Positions 36,636 through 49,172 of a DNA stretch of 64,000 nucleotides are shown piece after piece. The position numbers were made by a program, and so were the translations under genes. Position 1 is the stretch's first letter; each line of letters opens with the position of its first letter. Under the pieces are notes generated by a model. The model made no database searches. It was given only the letters and a program-made list of their open reading frames with translations, and was not told the origin of the DNA. The stretch is taken from contig CM052357.1 of NCBI GenBank assembly GCA_028551475.1, positions 18,461,931-18,525,930 on the forward strand, written 5' to 3'. This stretch comes from Casuarina equisetifolia. Its lineage: Eukaryota > Streptophyta > Magnoliopsida > Fagales > Casuarinaceae.

Positions 36636-39023
36636 CTATGTACACTGAGTTTTAAGCCTAGCGGACAATGCTAGCCCACCTACAAGGCGCTGAAGCCTCT
36701 TAGCTCCAGGGCCTGGTTTGATTTTGTTCAGGTTCCCGACCTCCAAGTACTCAGGGTTGCCAGAGCACCAAGCACCAGGGGTGAAGCCTCCATTCTTCCG
36801 CCCTAATAAATCCTTATCAATCTTCTCCAAGACTGGGTCATCTTGTTTAAATTTTCGAGCGGAGGCATCACCGCTACCAAGCATCTTATCCGAGTCATTT
36901 AGGGAAAGGACGTGCGGGTGCTGTTTGGGTGGATTGTCCCAAGAAATGTAGTGCAGGTCATGGTTGACTGCAGTCTTAGCAAACGCAGGTACATTGCATA
37001 TACAGTCTGAAAGTAGCCCTCAGGGGAGGAGACAAAGTTTGTGTAGTACATGAGAAGCGTCCTGGGTAAATTATCCCAACCCCAGACACAGTACTCCACA
37101 AATGAGCGTGAAAGAACCATCCATGCCGAACCTGCACCAAGATTAGGCATGCTATGTTGAATTATCAACTAAAGATGAAATTTGGAGTACTGAATTGAAG
37201 GGTAAGGACCCCCTTATCCTTGTGGCTGAAATAAAATGAACAAAGATGGAATGTGATACGGCTGCTTCTGCTACAGGTATACCACAATAAATCCATGGTG
37301 GGATGACCAACATCAGACGATATCCAAACTCACAAGGCTTTTTTTTTTTTTTTCGTGTTTCTTTCTCTAGTACGATGTCATTGTAATCCTTCGATAATCT
37401 TAGGGATTAGAATGAAAATGTCCACAGCTCCATGGTCTTTACTTTATTGGTTTGTCAAAGACCAAACAACACCTTCCACCAGCTAAAACAAAGGTAACTT
37501 GGCATGGTTACCGCTAAAACCAAACAGCACCACTTTGCTAGAATGGGTTGATACAAATTCAAGAAGCTTTCAAATTGGAAAAATCAGTGTTGGAACTCTG
37601 GAAATGAGATAAACAACCTAACATAAATTTTAAATCTTTTATTTTCACAAAATTTTAGATAATTTAGAAAAAATTACTCAAATGTAAAATTTATGAAATA
37701 ATTAGTGACAACACGTATTTTTAACTGTGATTTGTTTTTCAAGATGATTTCCTCCCAAAAGAACCAAAATAAAATGTTATAATTGCCAGGAGAGTTTAAT
37801 TCACTTTCCAAACTCTTCTAGATGGCTAAAAAGCCAAAAGCAGCAAAATCTTATAACTTAAAGTCAGTTGTACAGGTGTATCTTGGTTTCATTTTGATTT
37901 TGCAAATTTTCTAAATATATTTGTAAAGAATCACGCACCAATGACAATGCCAAGGAGATACCAAAAAGGCTAAATATAGGTGAGCAAAAAAGTCTTACCA
38001 GTAAATAATTTAAATGCTGTTGGCAAAGTTCTCCGGGGATTGACCCAAAAGATATCTGATTTATTTGACAAGTATAGCCCAGGGTCTATCATCAATGGCA
38101 TTGCACGTTTGTCCCTGCAAAACAGATTTAAGTGTAAGGATTTCATTGTGCTGCACAAATGTCAAGAGACAAATAGAGGAGCTCACTTCTTCCATTCTAG
38201 CTGACTTGTATACTCAATGAAATTCATGTCTCGATCTAAAGCTGAAAATGTGTAAAGAAGATCTGCACAATTAACCAGACAGTTTAACTAAAAGTATCTC
38301 ATTCCTCAAGCACAACATTAACAAAAACAGCAAGAGCATTAATTAAATAACGATAACCTACCAGGACAATAATAGCACCTTTTGGGACGACTACTACCGC
38401 AACAATGATAATACTGACAGAATTACATAGCAAATTCACTGCAAATACTAACCATCTTGAGTCACGAGAGGATAATCTGAAGCACTAAGTTTGATAAACC
38501 AATCCCAATCCTGACTCCTTTTGTGCAGAATGGCACAAGCATGAAGTGTATTGGCAACCATGGTGGGTCCTCTGTAAGTGACCATATTAGCTTTGGTTAT
38601 CATGTAAACATTCCCAACCTTGGCGAAAATTGGCTCATTTTCCACTCGGGAGGCAAGCTCCAACCTCTCCTCTGTTGGCGATTCAAGATCCAAATGAACA
38701 ACATATTGGTTCCTCGGATGATATACTGCATGAAGAGTTCTTCAAAGCTTTTCCAGATCACCTTTTGACCCAGATACCAAATAAGCAAAACGACGAATCC
38801 CATGCCTATCAGAAGGGGGTGGAGACTGAGAAACCTTTGATTCGCCAAAAATTGGGCTTGTTTGATTTGTAGCCAAGCGTGAAGGAAAAATTGCAAAGAT
38901 TGAATTGATTGTGTGCAGTGAAAAAACAAGGCCCATGTTGAAGGTGGTGGCCAGAAGGAGTATACATATGAGAGAGCTTACAAGTACAAACAACCATCTC
39001 TTCCCCAAAGTTACAGACCCCAT
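36636..39023 (-). pseudogene. GT14 glycosyltransferase (GlcAT14-like), two disabling lesions
   Basis: Golgi type II membrane glycosyltransferase of the plant GT14 (core-2/I-branching-like) family; characterised GlcAT14 members add glucuronic acid to arabinogalactan-protein glycans. Exons: 39023-38453, 38262-38187, 38114-37999, 37131-36636, all with GT/AG borders. Domains: a short N-terminus, one membrane anchor (about residues 10-30), then family blocks TYRGPTMVANTLHA, WDWFIKLSASDYPL, DIFWVNPRRTLP, SAWMVLSRSFVEYC and KIKPGPGAKRLQRL. Lesions: codon 94 is TGA (38742-38744), probably a former Trp, and one base is missing near 36,998-37,002 (after GYFQTV), shifting the last ~120 codons. Otherwise it would encode about 419 residues, a normal length. 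Either a very young pseudogene or assembly errors. Confidence 0.85.
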
Positions 39024-39350
39024 TAAAAAGCCTTATCATGGGTTCCAATCAGCAAATCTTCGCATAGAATCAGCAAGACAAACCTCTGACGCAAACAAAA
39101 ACGAGAAAAATCACGCAGATGAAACGAAAGGCAGTCAGAAATTGAAGGCATCAAATCATTCAACCAAAAAGAATAACAAAATAAATAATAAACAAATAAA
39201 AACAAATACATGCGATGGAATACATCATAGCATGAGAACCCACCGCAGCATTAAAGTCGAGAATATAACAAATGGCTCGAAAATTTTGAAAAATCAGGGA
39301 AACAAAAGTAAAACACGATACAACCGAAACAAGTACGAACACCAATAGCA

Positions 39351-39408
39351 AGAACAGAACAGAACAGAACAGAACACAACACAACAGAACACAACACAAC
39401 ACAACACA
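39351..39408. repeat. (AGAAC/ACAAC)n pentanucleotide microsatellite
   Basis: About 11 imperfect pentamers in the presumed 5' leader of the GT14 gene, about 330 bp upstream of its ATG. Confidence 0.9.
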
Positions 39409-39520
39409 AGTAGAAGAATGAGAATTAGTCAGACAGAGAGACAGAGAAATGAACCAGTTTTGCGATGATGATGCAGAAGACGGAGAACCTCGCACACTTT
39501 CTGGGACCTACACGGAGAAC

Positions 39521-39536
39521 CTATATAAAATATAAA
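39521..39536 (-). promoter_or_regulatory. Possible TATA box of the GT14 gene
   Basis: On the minus strand, tatattttatatag lies about 500 bp upstream of the ATG, at the upstream edge of a leader region. It is the best TATA-like candidate, but no transcript evidence is available. Confidence 0.3.
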
Positions 39537-39539
39537 AAC

Positions 39540-41340
39540 AATCTGAGGGTAGCACGGAGAGGATGGTGTAAAACCTGTCTCGTTTGTACCATGATAATAT
39601 TAAGTAATCTGGTTTTTAAAACCTAAGAGTCAAAGTACATTGAATTTTAAAAAACTTTGAAGAGAAATGCAACCTAACCTTTGTTTATTAACCGGATTAC
39701 AGAAGATGAATAGCGTGGAGGCGCCATCCCACTACCCGTGATCCTGCCTTGCTCATAAAGAAAGAAGGACAAAGCGTGATCTCTGCCTAGAAATAAAAAA
39801 CTTGTCTTAGTATAACATTATAATTAAGAAATCGGATCTATTCAACCACATTGAATTGTAGACAACTTTGAATAGAACTGCAGTCTAGCCTTTGTACCAA
39901 GTTAAACCTCCGTCGCCGTCGCCGTCGCCGTCGAAGTAGCCAGAGCTGCCGCCCACAACCATTGTCTTGAAGCCTTCTGAGAGCTTCTTTTGACGTGTCT
40001 TTCTTCTTGGGTTCTGCCGTGATTCTTGAATCTTTGAATGTCCAAAAAGCTTTTCTTATTGGCGTAGAGAAATAGGAAGAACTGATCTTGATGGTTCAAC
40101 GATGCATGCTCCTTGTAGCTTTATTTAACACTTTCATCAAGTCTAGAAAGATTAAAAATTTCGAGACAGATTTATGTATAATTAGGAATCCAAGATGCTG
40201 ACAAGTCTAAGCAGGACTGTCAGGTTATTTAATTCTGTTGTTGGAATTCCATGAACAAAAAATATTTTATATAAAATCGTGGACTCTTACCACTCCACAT
40301 CTCTCAATGCTAATTGATAAACAAGCTGCCGTACCAATTCCACCCGCCGGTGGCGTAATCGATTACCGGATCACTAACCCACCTTCGGATCTCTTGCTCA
40401 GTTGTGGAATGGGACCACGTTCTGAATTCATCAGCCTAGCTACTGGCATTGACGACGACTTGTTGATAATTATTGGTGTTTGTTAGCATGAACTGTTGTT
40501 TTATTGACTTCCGGATTTTGAAACGAATTGTTAAAAGAAGATACAGAATATTGGGCAATATTATAATTATTAAGTTGCCATCTTGACGGACCACGTGAAA
40601 CTCTGTTTATTGCTTCGTTTATTTGTTTTGTTATTGCCTTTTTATAAGGGATGTATATAACCTTATTTGTTTGTTCTTGGGAAACCCTACAACTAATTCA
40701 TGGGAAAACAACGGCTGCGCAATTGTATAAGCCCAGGACAAAAGTTGTATGATTTGAGGCAGATTAAGAGGTCAGTGACCAATTATCACACTGCGATTTC
40801 AGATGCATGGGCCAAGATTGATATCCATGTACGGTCAGTCATATGCCTGATCGGAAATTGTAGAGTTTGTTAAAAATAAGTATCGTTTCATATTAAAAGC
40901 TTAAAGATGGTATTCATAGCCTTATAAGTGATAGAATTTTTTTATTTAATATTTTAAAGTTTTGGGAGAGGTCTCATACTCTTAACTTTAATAGAGTTAA
41001 TGAACAATTATAAGTAGAGAAAATATTATAATAGTGTGGCTCTAATTAATTTTTACAAGTATATGCATATTACTATTCTTGTGAGGGTCAATTTTAAAAC
41101 TTTTGAAGTATCGGACAAGAAACCTTATCACTTACAAGTTCCAGTTCCATTCTCATAATAACACCACTTTTAACACTAATCATACTAACTGCTTGAAATT
41201 CAAACACTAGGCGGTAGGTGAACAGGCAAGGGAGGACCAAAAGCCATGTGTGGCTACTGTCACTAGGTTTGGAACTGCTTTACATTTACAAAGACAAAAT
41301 TAAACACATCTAAGGAAAACCAAAAATTTAATACCAGATC
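39540..41340. other. Intergenic region, no confident gene
   Basis: Contains a (GTCGCC)n hexamer at 39910-39933 and a weak local direct repeat (about 39,625-39,690 and 39,835-39,900, both with acattgaatt...aactttga...cctttgt). Open frames at 39902-40099 (minus) and 40238-40486 (plus) have fairly balanced composition but no family I recognise. Confidence 0.4.
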
Positions 41341-41359
41341 AGGATAATATTCCGCGCCC

Positions 41360-41460
41360 AAAATCTTCAAAATCACTGTGGGTCTCAATGCCCTTGCCTC
41401 GTTTCTCCTGGTGCGTCTCTCTCACGAAGATCATGAAGATTCTTTTGTTTCCTGGTACGC
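41360..41460. repeat. Direct repeat, left copy, flanking DUF247 remnant
   Basis: Shares tttctcctggtgc, cttttgtttcc and several blocks in order with 44,701-44,801. On the minus strand both copies keep a similar peptide pattern (GNKR...HQEK.GKG), so the repeat may derive from a once-coding or conserved promoter segment. Confidence 0.6.
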
Positions 41461-42669
41461 CTTTATTTAACATAGCAAAGCGTACTGTTTCCAACCAGAC
41501 AAGATCAGCGTGAAAACACGCATGCACAAGCATTCTGAAAGCATGCAAGGAATCCTTGGTCTGTGATATTCTTTTATTCTTTGCCCGGTAAAGGACGATT
41601 CTGATAAGCTTTTCTGTTTTCCTTGCGATGGTAAGCGGAAAAGCATCTCTAAACTTTGTAATTGACTGACGTGCTCTGGCGGCTGAGTGAGTTTGACAAA
41701 AACATTTTTTTCCTAGAAATGAACGCTACCGAGGACCACCTTTGGGCGATGTTGGCTTTATCCAACGGCGAAGTCTCCGACGCAAAACAAGCTGTCAACT
41801 CCCGATTATGGTGGTTTGGTTTGGTTTGGTTTGCCCGGTCTTTATACCGGCCGGCCAAGTTTCTGAAGTAAATCAGCCGTCAACTCGCGGTTCTGATGGT
41901 TTGGCCGCCTGGAAGGACAGGTTTGAGGTAAGAGATCTTTCATCTCCGGATCTTTCTTTTTTCATGCATGAAAAGGACTCCCTAAGTTTGTCACTTCTGC
42001 GGCTGACCCTGATTCCCACTATCATCTTCCATATTATGCTTAGAATCTCACTCATCTGATTCCCACTTATGCCTTGAATAATATGGAATACATCTGGCGT
42101 GTGTGGCGAGGCTTGAAAGCTAAAAGAATTGTATTGTGAGCGATCTTTGGTGAAGAACTGAGGGCTTTGACACAAATTCGAAATAGAAATTGTGTGAAAG
42201 GTGTGGTGAACAGAAGAAGAAGAATGAAGGGGAAGTTTTGCCACGATTTGTATGATAGACTTTTTATTTTATTTTTTATTTTTTCACTGGAAATGGTAAG
42301 AGCTACTTATTTTCTCTAAAGATTCGATTTCTGGACTAAAAATCATGGTATCTCAAGAAAGATCCAAGAATTTTACTTTGATTTCTTTCATGAATTTATC
42401 AACTTCTCTTATAGTGTGCTGCAAGAAGGCATAGTAAGCAAAAGCCAAAACATGGATCTGAATAGAGCCGATACTGATAACATTAACATCAAAGGCTTGA
42501 TATTCTTTATCATGATAAAAATAATGATAAATAATTTGATTAAAAAATGTCAAAGTTGCATCTTCAAAACATCCACAATTCTCTATTCGCATAATGAAAA
42601 GCTTAACTTCCTGATGGATTTTCCATTAGTCATCTCCACCATGACCATCCAAACCTAAAAGCAACAAAA

Positions 42670-43715
42670 AAGATCAAATCCAAGTATCTCCTAGACCTCA
42701 TCTCTGGATCATCCTTTCTAGAAACAAGGTTGAGGGGAATAATCATTTCCATTAAGTTTATGGAGAAAGAGATTTGTGAATGTTATGATAATCTTATTTA
42801 TTTCAGTTTAGTTAAATTTGTGAAAATCTTGGTTGTTGATGGTTACTTTGTCATTGATTTATTTAAGAAGAATGCTTACAAACAACAAAGAGAAAAAGAT
42901 AGGTCCTGTTTTCGTCAAATCTGGTATGTTCCTGTTGCTATACCATGATTTGATATTGCTAGAAAACCAAGTACCGTGTATGGTTCTTGAGAATTTGTTC
43001 AACCTAACCTTGGATTCTGTAAATGACATGCCCTTGATTCAGGCTGCCACAAAATTTTTTCAGGTCATTTTTCCATCCAGTCGGCGTGATAATTGACTCT
43101 ATTGAAGACATCAAGCATATTCTCCACTTAATTAGAAATTGGTTGGCTTCATCGATAGAAGTAAAGGAGGAAAGCACCTTGGAATGAAAACCCATGCCTT
43201 CTGCTGTTAGCCTCGAAATGGTTGGAATCAAAATAAGAAAGGGTTCGTCTGGAAGTATCTTGGACGAAAAATTCAAAGATAGTGTCTTAGAAATCCCTCG
43301 AATCGTGATCCATGATTTAACAGAAACCATCTTCAGGAATCTTACTAGCCTTGAACAAAGTCATCCCAACTGTGAAGCCAGGTTCACTTCCTATGCTGTG
43401 CTTATGGACAACTTCATCGGCAATGCCAAGGACATGAGGATACTTTGTGACAATAACATCATATATAAAAGAATGAGTCCAACGTTGCAGTCAAATTCTT
43501 TATCAAGTTTCGCCACAATGCTTTTGTCAAAAATTATCACTGTGTAAGTCTTTGTGAGGAAGTGAATAGATATAGCCGCCGCAATTGGCCTAGATGGCGG
43601 GCCGGTTCTTGTGCGGAATCATTTCAGCAATCCTTTGTCAGCTATTTCGACATTTGCCTGTGCTATTATGCTGATCGTCTCATCGGTACAACCCTGGTAT
43701 GCCATTCCATGATAG
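42670..43715 (+). pseudogene. DUF247 (UPF0481) protein remnant with frameshifts
   Basis: Plant DUF247 membrane-anchored proteins have no single established role; some act in self-incompatibility. In three frames the sequence gives the family blocks in correct order: EEICECYD-like start, VVDGYFVIDLF (about 42,835), DLILLENQVPCMVLENLF (about 42,955), FKDSVLEIPRIVIHD (about 43,275), a CEARFTSYAVLMDNFIGNAKD block (about 43,370), and a C-terminal NRYSRRNWPRWRA with a membrane segment (about 43,560-43,710). Frame changes occur near 42,900, 43,062, 43,490 and 43,600, and an in-frame TGA at 43185-43187. The N-terminal third was not found. It is a clear pseudogene. Confidence 0.85.
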
Positions 43716-45600
43716 TTCGTTTTCATTTCTTTTTGCTAGAAAGTGGACGTTGGATCAGACATGAATTCGTTGTAAGTTACTTTCCCCGCTTTTTTTTTTT
43801 TCCTAATTGTTAAAAATGGAGCTAAGCTCTTACATAATGCTTTCTTAAAATGGTCCTCCAGGCTTCAACAGGCAGCTTTGATGTTTTATTGTGCGAAAGG
43901 GAAGCTCTACCAGTGCCATGATTGACCATGGAAAACAGACTTTTGAGCTAGTTTATAGTTGCTGCTCCAGAGAAGGTTCGAATCATGTAATCAACAATGC
44001 ATGGATCCTCTGCAAGTGTAGAGAACGAAGGTCAAAGCATTACTATTTCCAAATTACATATTAATGAAATTGTACGTGAGAACCTTAACTTTTTTAGATG
44101 CTGAGCAGCTCGTACTAGTATTATAAACAACGTTCTATCTTTACAAGCAGGTCGAATCTAACTGAGATATGCTTATTAGTTTCAAAGATTACATTTGGCG
44201 TGAGAGAAAAGGAAACCAAGAACCAAACGAGAGTGCAGTTGAATCAAAGCCAAAACTTAGTATAAAGTAGGGTGTTAATTTTTGGGAAATAACAACCGAA
44301 TTTAATGCGAATGCACAATTAATTTGTTGAATATTTCTGTATATAGAACAAGTTTATTACAAAAATTGAATAGAACACATTGAAGTAAAAAAAAAAAAAA
44401 AGAAAGAAAAGAAATGAATTGCAGATTTTAACCTATATATTACCAATTATTTGAAAACCTTTTGTACTCTAAACACTCCTTCACGTCATCTGAAATTTTT
44501 CCTGATTTTCTTCTACTATTTTCACAATTTTCTTCTGTGCCATCACATCACAAATCATATTTCAACAAAGGAAATTATTAAGAAAGCGTTTTTACTTTAT
44601 ATGGTCTAATAGGCCAGTTCTCTTCGTTTCTCATCTGTCACTAGTACTGCAACGCACTCTTGTAAACATTGCGAGGAACTATGTAAAATATAAGATATCC
44701 AAAAACTTCAAATTCACCGTGGTTAATCAACACCCTTTGCCAGGTTTCTCCTGGTGCTCCTGCCACATGAAAATCACTAAGTTTCTTTTGTTTCCGGACG
44801 CTTCTGCATCGTCATTATGGTATCCAAGAGAAGTCCAACCATTAAAGCATTTAAAAGCCAGGTTTGCCTTCCATAATTAAGGCTCAGATTCTTACCATTT
44901 TGTACTGATTTGGAGTAATCGGAGGGATTACTTGTTGTTTACTCCTAAAGGAGGTGGATTCAGCCAGAGGCCCAATTAATTAAATTTGTGCGTTTGATTT
45001 TCCATTCTGCTGATATACTGCCCGTGAGAATCTGTTTTGCATCTTGCTACATATGTTCTGCACCTGTTCTGTCCGTGGATTCTGAATTGGTCTTGATTTG
45101 AATATTTCTGGGCTTATATCGTTGGAGCTCAACTGTTAGCATTTTATTCATACAGCCTGTCGTATACATCCTGAAGGAAGCCATGGGTCAAGTGTTGTGA
45201 TCATTGCTGGAATCTCTAGACTGGTAGTGTTATGTAAACTTTTGTTGTTCATTTTATCATACTAGACAAATAATTATTTGTCTTAAAACTCCCTGCACGT
45301 TTGCTGGTCAAAAGAATAGATTTACTTAGAAATCTAATTGGTCCTTTCTTTTAGATTGCCTTAAGGACCCAACAAATTATAGTCTAAGCTCTTTGTTGTA
45401 GGAATGAGAAGAACTTGGGTTTGGGCTTGTAGTTGGGTTGGAATATTGAAAGCCCTTTCATTGACTTGGGTTGTGGCTTGAGCAATGACCTTGAATGTGG
45501 CCGCATCAACGTTCTTTACAAGAAATCCTAGACAACCAATAAATTCCAAAGAATATCGAAGATGCTTTAACAATTTTGGCTTCTTAAACCCATTTTATCA
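43716..45600. other. Intergenic region, no gene seen
   Basis: Low coding potential. It contains an A-rich run near 44,385-44,410 and the right copy of the direct repeat (44,701-44,801). Confidence 0.4.
44701..44801. repeat. Direct repeat, right copy, flanking DUF247 remnant
   Basis: Partner of 41,360-41,460 in the same orientation, 3.3 kb away, with the DUF247 pseudogene between. It could mark a tandem duplication of a DUF247 promoter or gene edge. Confidence 0.6.
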
Positions 45601-45719
45601 CGTTGTGATTCATACTTAGAAAAAAATTCCACCTTGGCGCCCATACTACCAATTCAAAACAATAGCCTTTCTCGAAGAAATTTTGGCTTCTTAAACCCAT
45701 ATTTAGTAGGCCAGAGGGT

Positions 45720-45889
45720 GTGAACAACTATATAAAGGAATCTTTACTCACACACTTTCTATGCATTCTTCCCATTCTCTTTGAAATACTCTTATCTTTT
45801 CTTCCAATCTCCCTCTATAGTGACGTAGGCTTACTTTAGTTTCAAGCCAACAACTAAGTGTTGAACATACTTATTTTAGGTACGTTACA
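45720..45889 (+). repeat. Gypsy 5' LTR, 3' part
   Basis: Has a TATA-like ctatataaagga, then tctatgcattcttcccattc, which recurs at about 58,035-58,065 as the likely 3' LTR. It ends ttaca just before a degenerate initiator-Met primer site (tggttctagagc, 45892-45903). The LTR start could not be placed. Confidence 0.55.
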
Positions 45890-46113
45890 GGTGGTTCTAG
45901 AGCTTGACTCGATGTAAGCTAGTATACTGAGAAATGTTTAGGTAGTTCTCGAGATGGTGCAATAGACTATCAACTAGAGATACATATAAAGAGAAAGAGG
46001 TCCTAAGTTGATATAGTAGCTTTGGAGGAGAAAATTGTTGTGATCAGACAAAAGGTGGAAGGCTTAGAGAATTTCTTAACCCACATTGAGGAATAGTATG
46101 CTCGAGTGGAGCA

Positions 46114-49100
46114 AATATTGAGCTTTTCTCTTTCTAAAGTATTGGAGATGTTCCATGGCTACTAGTAGGTAATTTTAATGAAATTCAGCATAGAAATGAA
46201 TGCATTGGTCCAAATGTTAGATGGACGAGGGGCATGGAGGATTTAAATGATATTATTGGGAAACTATGATTGGTAAAACCTTCCTTTATTGGTTCTTTTT
46301 CCACTTGGTCTAAAAAAAGTTTAACCCAAAATCTCAGAACTAGCAAGATTGATAGAATATTAAATACAAGAAGGATTCTTAGATTTGACAAATTTTTGAT
46401 CGAGTTCTTCCCTCCCCTTACTTATTAAGTTAGATACCAATCATAAAAGGAAAAAAAAACTCATTTCATAATTTTTAGACAGATAGTCCTAATTTTATGT
46501 ATACTATTAATTCTATTTGGCAACAAGGAGTCAGTGATACCAAAATATTCAAAGTTGTGAGGAAGTTAAAGGTACTAAAGGTGCAACTTAGAAATCTTAA
46601 TTCTACCCAATTTGGTGATTTGCATTAAAAGGTAAAGGTTTTAAAGAATAGTTATAGCAAGCTTAATTCAATATACAACTTGACCCCTTTGGTAGAGATA
46701 TGTACTATGAGGAAAGACTTAAAATGGAGTAACTAATTGCATTGAGTAAACATGAAGAAATCCTTTTAAAAAAAAAATCTATGAATCTTTGGTTGAAAAA
46801 GGGTGATAATAATAGTAGAATGTTCTTTTCATCCTTGACGTGTAAAAATGTCCCAAAAATAGAAAGAAAAAATAACTCACCTAGTACAAAAAGATGGATC
46901 TACTATTTCTAATGATGATGGCTTGCATAAAGTTGTCGTTACATATTATCAACCTATACTTGGTAGTTTTCCTACTAATAGCATTCCCATTGAAAGATAC
47001 ACTTCCTTATTTCATAAGAATGTGAATGAATTGTTGAATTTACTTGCTTTTAAACAATTAGACATGATGAAAGTTATATAGGGATTTCATGATTTCAAAG
47101 CTCTCAGTCCTAATAGCTATAAAAATTTATTTTACAAGAAAGTTTGGCCTATTATCAATTGTAACATAGACGATGCAGTGTTAGATTTTTTCTCATCCAA
47201 GAAATTACTGAAAGCTATTAGCACTACTTTGTTATGCCTAGTTCCAAAAACCTCCAATCCAAGTTGTATAAAGGATTTCTAACCAATTTTTTACCATAAT
47301 ATTTTATATAAATTGATCTCTAAACTATTTGTAGAAAGGATAAGCTTCATTCTCCTTATTGTGATTAACCAAAACCAAACTACTTTTATCTAGGATTGTC
47401 AAATCTCTAAGAATGTTATGCTTTGTCAAGAATTGCTTCATTCCTATCACAAAGGAGATAAAGGTAAACATGTTGCCATTAAGATTGATTTCATGAAAGC
47501 GTATGACATGGTTAAATGCAATGCAATATTAGGTGTCCTTCAAGCTATTCATCCTCTTCAAATTTTGATTGATTTGATTGGCCAATGTATTACTACTACT
47601 AGATTCTTTATGAACTTCAATGGTGAGCATTCTGGTTATTTTAAGGGCACCAATGGTTATTTTAAGGCAAGTAGATCCTTTGTCCCTATATTTATTTGTC
47701 ATTGTCATGGAATTCTTAATATGATTATTATTGAGAAAACTTCTACTTTTAAATATCACTAGTGTTACAAGAGGGATAAAATCACTCACTTTACTTTGTT
47801 GATGACTTATTTTTATTTTCACATGGGTTGTTAATTCAATATTATGTCTCATTAATATTTTGGAGTACTTTGCAACACTTACAAGCTTATATTTTAATTC
47901 CAGTAATTATCATTTTTTTTTTCAGGGTTCATTGAATTTTTTTTTTAATAATAAACTTCACCTTATTCTTTGAAGAAAATCTCCCTATGAGGTATCTTGA
48001 TGTTTCCGTTACTAAGAAAAGATTTACATTGATTGTAAGGTTTGACAAGGAAAATTATGACAAGAATTGATGGATGAAAAATAAGACATTTAAGCTATAC
48101 CATTATTACAATTGGCAAAATTAGTTCTTACTTTTATTTACACCTTTGGGATGCAAATGTTCCTTCTCCTAAAATAGATCATTTATGAGATTGAGAAAAA
48201 TATTAAACACTTTTTATGGGTAGGTAATTTGAAAAACCATAAAATTCATAAGGTTGCTTGGCAAGTTGTTTGTTCACCTAAAAAGGAAGAAGAACTTGGA
48301 TTACTAGACCTTAAATTGTGGAATCTCACTTTAGGGCAGTCACTTTGGAATCTCATCAATTAGACAAGTTCATCCTTATAGAGCAAATACATTCATAGTA
48401 CTAAATATAGGAGAAATTCAATTATGTGTCTTGACATCAAAGGAAATATGACAAAGTTTAAGAGGTCTTTTGAAACTATGACAAATTCTCACTTTTATGC
48501 TTTTAAAACCTTTTTGTTGTTGTAAAGAAACATACAAGGAATTGTGCCAAGTAAATACTAAGGTTAAATGTTATGATTTGATATGGTTAGGAGGAATCAT
48601 CAAATATAACTTTATTGGCTAACTCATATGTAAGGACAAACTTCCTATAACATAAATGATTTCTTGATGGCTCCCTTCGATTGATTTGTATTGTAATGTC
48701 TATGGTTCTTAATTTGAAAGTAGGTCATAATTATTTTTTTAGTGTACTTAGACTAGGAAAATTTGGAGAAGTACTCTAGCACAACAAGGCCTTCATAAAA
48801 ACACCAACAATTAGAATTTTGAACTGTAATTGATGATTAAAGCAACTAAGAGAAATGATTTAACTACAAAACTTCTTAAACTTTCTTTCTTAACGTGTAT
48901 CTATTGTATATGATTTGAATGTAATCATAGACATTTCAAAATAAGGATGTTAAAATACCAATTTTGTTGGCTAGAATCAATAAGGTAATACATGAGAGAG
49001 CATTGTTATTTAGGAATGTTAAACCTTCTTAGGTGAATATTTTATTATGTCATAGTTAGAGAACTATAAATTTAAATTTATCTTAGATGAATTATAATAT

Positions 49101-49172
49101 TGGAATATACTTTTAAGCTTTTGTATTCTCTTATTCTTCAATGATAAACTCACATATACATAAAAAAAAAAT
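46114..49172 (+). mobile_element. LINE (L1-type) insertion, 3 kb, 19-bp TSD and poly-A
   Basis: Flanked by imperfect 19-bp direct repeats (46095-46113 and 49173-49191; agtatgctcgagtggagca with two differences), and it ends in an A-run at about 49,161-49,172. Contents: endonuclease domain (VGDFNEIQHRNE, about 46,165), reverse transcriptase (KIDFMKAYDMVK, about 47,480) and a zf-RVT-like tail (about 48,230-48,360), all broken by stops. The first part of the endonuclease and any ORF1 are missing, so it is 5'-truncated, as typical for target-primed insertion. The Gypsy Gag frame continues across the duplication. Confidence 0.9.

Noticed and set aside
38905..39348. 147-codon plus-strand open frame
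   Set aside because: Antisense to the first exon and leader of the GT14 gene; Lys/Asn-rich composition comes from the microsatellite and AT-rich leader.
40238..40486. 82-codon plus frame with fairly normal composition (IPPAGGVIDYRITNPP)
   Set aside because: No known family, no neighbouring exon in frame. Noted as possible but unsupported.
41873..42244. 123-codon minus-strand open frame
   Set aside because: Ser-rich with no recognisable domain, repeat or signal; no paralogue in the window. Not enough to call a gene.
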